This document shows, one piece after another, positions 13,833-16,211 of a stretch of 16,211 nt of DNA. Made by a program: the position numbers and the translations under genes. Positions within the stretch are counted from its first letter, which is position 1. Every line of letters begins with the position of its first letter. Source of the stretch: Xanthobacteraceae bacterium. Lineage in GTDB: Bacteria > Pseudomonadota > Alphaproteobacteria > Rhizobiales > Xanthobacteraceae. The notes under the pieces were generated by a model. That model did no database searches. It worked only from the letters and a program-made list of their open reading frames with translations, and was not told the origin of the DNA. The DNA lies in NCBI GenBank assembly GCA_025929595.1, contig JAICQA010000022.1, positions 1 through 16,211 on the forward strand, in the 5' to 3' direction.

Positions 13833-14579
13833 TCAGGCGCCCAGCTTCGCCATCAAGGATTCCGAGACCTCAAAATTCGCATAGACGTTCTGGACGTCGT
13901 CGTTGTCCTCAAGCGTCTCGATCAGCTTCAGGACCTTCTCGCCATCCTCGTCGGGGACGGGCACGGCGTTCTGCGGCCTCCAGACGAGCCCGCTCTTTCT
14001 CGGCTCGCCGAATTTGCCTTCGAGTCCGCGCGCGACTTCGTGCAGGCTGTCGGGCGCGGTGATGATCTCATGTCCGCCTTCGCCGGACGACACATCGTCC
14101 GCGCCGGCCTCGATCGCGGCCTCTAACATCGCGTCCGCGCTCGCCTTGCCCGCGTCGTACTCCACCACGCCCACGCGATTGAACATGAAGGAGACCGCGC
14201 CCGTCTCCGCAAGGTTGCCGCCGCCCTTGGTGAAGGTCGCGCGCACCTCGGATGCTGTACGGTTGCGGTTGTCGGTCAGCGCCTCGACGATGATCGCGAT
14301 GCCGCCGGGCCCGTAGCCCTCGTAACGGATCTCGTCGTAGTTCTCCGCGTCGCCGCCCTGCGATTTCTTGATCGCGCGCTCGATATTGTCTTTGGGCATG
14401 TTCTCGGCGCGAGCGGCGATGATCGCGGCGCGCAGGCGCGGGTTCATGTTCGGATCGGGCATGCCGAGCTTTGCCGCGACCGTAATTTCGCGGCTCAGCT
14501 TCGCGAAGGCTTTCGCGCGGGCCGCGTCGGCGCGGCCCTTCTTGTGCATGATGTTCTTGAATTGGGAATGGCCGGCCAT
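13833..14579 (-). CDS. yebC: YebC/PmpR family protein (DUF28/TACO1 family)
   Basis: The family has been described as a transcriptional regulator (PmpR in Pseudomonas, RuvABC-linked repressors) and, through the mitochondrial homologue TACO1 and recent bacterial work, as a translation factor that helps ribosomes through proline-rich stretches. The 248-residue product has the invariant start AGHSQFKNIMHKKGRADA, then FAKLSREITVAAKLG, NPRLRAAIIAARAENMPKDNIERAIKK and YEGYGPGGIAIIVEALTDN. It ends with the acidic ETLEDNDDVQNVYANFE region. Length and motifs are typical. It heads the yebC-ruvCAB-ybgC run behind a strong promoter. ATG 14579 has GAGG about 10 nt upstream. Confidence 0.97.
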   Translation of the reverse strand: MAGHSQFKNIMHKKGRADAARAKAFAKLSREITVAAKLGMPDPNMNPRLRAAIIAARAENMPKDNIERAIKKSQGGDAENYDEIRYEGYGPGGIAIIVEALTDNRNRTASEVRATFTKGGGNLAETGAVSFMFNRVGVVEYDAGKASADAMLEAAIEAGADDVSSGEGGHEIITAPDSLHEVARGLEGKFGEPRKSGLVWRPQNAVPVPDEDGEKVLKLIETLEDNDDVQNVYANFEVSESLMAKLGA

Positions 14580-14614
14580 GGCCGAGAAACCTCTGATCGA
14601 GCGGAATTGGCGTC

Positions 14615-14643
14615 CTTATAATTGGCCGGGAATTTCCTGTCAC
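14615..14643 (-). promoter_or_regulatory. Sigma70-like promoter of yebC-ruvCAB-ybgC
   Basis: On the minus strand GTGACA (14643-14638) is followed after exactly 17 nt by TATAAG (14620-14615). Each hexamer matches the consensus at five of six positions. The start point would be near 14608, giving a leader of about 28 nt. The -35 abuts the stop codon of the upstream phosphoesterase gene. A direct repeat AATTGGC occurs at 14605-14611 and 14620-14626, straddling the -10 and start point, and could be a regulator site. Confidence 0.6.
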
Positions 14644-14646
14644 CCG

Positions 14647-15465
14647 CTACCAGAACTCGGGCCGCGTTTCCGTCAGTCCCGTGCCGATCCGCACCGGAGC
14701 GGCTTTGGTCGCGAGCCCTGTCTTGTCGTCGGTCTCAACCGCCAGCCCCGACATCAGCGCGGGCCCGGTCGCGGCCTCGAAGCGGCCCGACGCCATCTTG
14801 GTGAGGAAGCGGCGCATGGGCTCGTCCTTCACCATGCCGATCACGCTGTCATAATCGCCGCACATGCCGACATCGGTCATGAAGGCGGTGCCACCCGAAA
14901 GAACCCGCGTGTCGGCCGACGGGACATGGGTGTGCGTGCCAACGACGACGCTCGCGCGCCCGTCGAGATAATGGCCCATCGCCTGCTTCTCGCTCGTCGC
15001 CTCGCAATGCATGTCGACGATGATCGCGTCGCATCCCTGTCCGAGCGGCACGCCCGCGAGATCGCGGTCGATCACCGCGAACGGGTCGTCGAGCGGATCC
15101 ATGAACACGCGGCCCATCAGGTTCGCGACATAAACGCGTGCGCCGTTCTTCGCAGGCGCAATCACCGAGCCGCGCCCCGGCGTGCCGTTCGGATAGTTGA
15201 GGGGACGCAGGAGATGCGGCGCGCGCTCGATGAACACCATCGCCTCGCGCTGGTCCCACGAATGATTGCCGAGCGTGATGACGTCGGCGCCGGCCTCGAT
15301 GAATTCCTCATAGATCGCTTCGGTGATGCCGAAGCCCGCAGCGGCGTTTTCGCCGTTGAGCGCAACGAAATCGAGCTTCCAGGTCTTGATCAGGCGCGGC
15401 AACTCGTCGGTGACGATCTTGCGGCCCGACCGGCCGACCACATCGCCCAGAAACAACAGACGCAT
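14647..15465 (-). CDS. YmdB-type metallophosphoesterase (TIGR00282 family)
   Basis: This family of dinuclear metallophosphoesterases includes Bacillus subtilis YmdB, a 2',3'-cyclic-nucleotide phosphodiesterase affecting sporulation and biofilm decisions. It is unrelated to E. coli YmdB. The 272-residue protein has the metal ligands in the expected places: Asp8 (FLGDVVG), Glu39 and Asn40 (NGENAAAG), Asn67 and His68 (GNHSWD), His153 (DMHCE), and His178 and His180 (GTHTH). The ATG at 15465 is 4 nt beyond the stop codon of the cyclo-ligase gene, so the two are co-transcribed. The physiological substrate in alphaproteobacteria is not known to me. Confidence 0.93.
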   Translation of the reverse strand: MRLLFLGDVVGRSGRKIVTDELPRLIKTWKLDFVALNGENAAAGFGITEAIYEEFIEAGADVITLGNHSWDQREAMVFIERAPHLLRPLNYPNGTPGRGSVIAPAKNGARVYVANLMGRVFMDPLDDPFAVIDRDLAGVPLGQGCDAIIVDMHCEATSEKQAMGHYLDGRASVVVGTHTHVPSADTRVLSGGTAFMTDVGMCGDYDSVIGMVKDEPMRRFLTKMASGRFEAATGPALMSGLAVETDDKTGLATKAAPVRIGTGLTETRPEFW

Positions 15466-15469
15466 TCGC

Positions 15470-16060
15470 TCACGCTCCGCGGCAGTCGATCGCTTCTTTT
15501 TCCGTTAGCACGAGATCGAGCGGTTCGTCGTGGGCCAAGTTCGGAACCTCCGGCGCCTCCTGTACTGCAAAAGCGACGCCCACGGCCAGCACGGGCTTCT
15601 GCGCCCGCGCTTTCGCAATGGTCATGTCGTAATAGCCGGCGCCATAGCCGATGCGATGGCCGCGCCGGTCGAAGACTGCGAGCGGCACGAGCATGAGGTC
15701 CGGCACAAGCTCCGGCGCATCGGCCGCGGGCTCGCGGATATTCCATTGTCCCGTGACCAGCTTGTCGCCGATCTTCCACGAGCGCAGGTGAAGCGGCTTG
15801 CCGCGCCCATCGATGGCGGGCAGCAAAAGTTGCGCGCCGGCTTCCGCGTAGCGGCGCATCAGCGGCAGCGGGTTGATCTCGCTTCTGATCGGCATGAAGC
15901 CCGAGACGATGAGTCCGGGGCGCGGCGCAAGCGGCAGATCGCGCGCGGCGATCGCCTCGCCCGCTTTCGCTCGCTCGTCGGGCGAGAGCGCGTCACGGCG
16001 CACGAGTGCTGCCGCGCGGAGCTCCGCTTTTTTCGCAACGATGTCGGTGATGGAAGTCAT
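15470..16060 (-). CDS. ygfA: 5-formyltetrahydrofolate cyclo-ligase
   Basis: This enzyme converts 5-formyl-THF to 5,10-methenyl-THF with ATP, returning stored folate to one-carbon metabolism. The 196-residue protein has an N-terminal basic segment (KKAELRAAALVRRDAL, 10-25) that contributes to ATP binding. It also has the RSEINPLPLM stretch (59-68), LMLVPLAVFDRRGHRIGYGAG and the family signature GYGAGYYD at 138-145. The C-terminal VPNLAHDEPLDLVLTE segment is characteristic. ATG 16060 is preferred. The frame extends 12 codons further upstream only by using a TTG inside an intergenic repeat. In many proteobacteria 6S RNA and zapA lie directly upstream of this gene. They would be outside this window. 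Confidence 0.95.
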   Translation of the reverse strand: MTSITDIVAKKAELRAAALVRRDALSPDERAKAGEAIAARDLPLAPRPGLIVSGFMPIRSEINPLPLMRRYAEAGAQLLLPAIDGRGKPLHLRSWKIGDKLVTGQWNIREPAADAPELVPDLMLVPLAVFDRRGHRIGYGAGYYDMTIAKARAQKPVLAVGVAFAVQEAPEVPNLAHDEPLDLVLTEKEAIDCRGA

Positions 16061-16084
16061 CGGCGCGGATACTGCATTCCGCTC

Positions 16085-16179
16085 ATTCCCGCGCAAGCGG
16101 GAATCCAGTTTCTAATTTTGCGCTGGGTCCCCGCTGGAGCCTGTCCTCGGGCGAGCCGAAGGCGAGACCTCGAGGACGG
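16085..16179. repeat. Intergenic palindromic repeat mosaic upstream of the cyclo-ligase gene
   Basis: ATTCCCGC (16085-16092) and GCGGGAAT (16097-16104) form a perfect 8-bp stem with a GCAA loop, of the type widespread in proteobacterial intergenic regions. A second hairpin, CTGTCCTCG (16141-16149) with CGAGGACGG (16171-16179, one G-U pair), follows. The first lies 25 bp upstream of the cyclo-ligase start and would fall in its leader. I could not recognise 6S RNA in the 150 bp available. Confidence 0.6.
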
Positions 16180-16211
16180 GACGAGCGGAGAGAAAATTCG
16201 GTGCGGAGCCA

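Noticed and set aside
14368..15696. 442-codon plus-strand frame opposite yebC, the phosphoesterase and the cyclo-ligase
   Set aside because: It spans three well-supported minus-strand genes and their promoter. It is a composition artefact.

Overview
The window comes from a GC-rich alphaproteobacterium. It is most probably a member of the Hyphomicrobiales (Rhizobiales), near the Bradyrhizobiaceae/Xanthobacteraceae. The pointers are gene order, a DUF2852 protein, TolA/TolR/YmdB-type sequences of rhizobial style, and Rhizobiales-type palindromic intergenic repeats. This placement is inference from family resemblance, not from a database search. Almost every gene lies on the minus strand, so the window reads most naturally from right to left.

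Right block (16060 to 11136, minus). The order is 5-formyltetrahydrofolate cyclo-ligase, a YmdB-type (TIGR00282) metallophosphoesterase, yebC, ruvC, ruvA, ruvB and ybgC. A strong sigma70-like promoter sits just upstream of yebC. ruvC/ruvA, ruvA/ruvB and ruvB/ybgC each overlap by 4 nt, so the Holliday-junction genes and the thioesterase are probably translationally coupled.

Middle block (11135 to 7683). A 650-bp stretch without a credible gene carries palindromic intergenic repeats. It is followed by a TetR/AcrR-family regulator with a WHG-like C-terminal domain (minus), a small DUF2852 membrane protein (minus) and, convergent to that, a plus-strand FMN enzyme of the lactate 2-monooxygenase type. 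A two-sided terminator separates the convergent pair. The most distinctive signal is a matched pair of 19-bp inverted repeats (7-bp arms, 5-bp spacer). One lies over the tetR start codon and one in the promoter region of the DUF2852 gene. They look like the operators of a self-contained TetR-DUF2852 circuit. This block separates ybgC from tolQ, genes that are adjacent in many proteobacteria.

Left block (7682 to 1, minus). This is the complete Tol-Pal cell-envelope system, tolQ-tolR-tolA-tolB-pal-cpoB(ybgF), then tilS and the first 397 codons of ftsH, which runs off the left edge. TolQ/R/A form the proton-driven inner-membrane motor, TolB is periplasmic, Pal is the outer-membrane lipoprotein and CpoB is the periplasmic coordinator. 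Notable details are a twin-arginine-like signal on TolB, a possible H-type pseudoknot in the tolQ leader, a heat-shock-like promoter before ftsH, and hairpins in the tolB-pal and pal-cpoB gaps.

Most of the window is conserved housekeeping DNA. The accessory interest is concentrated in about 7.7-11.1 kb. I saw no tRNA, rRNA, CRISPR array, transposase or phage gene.
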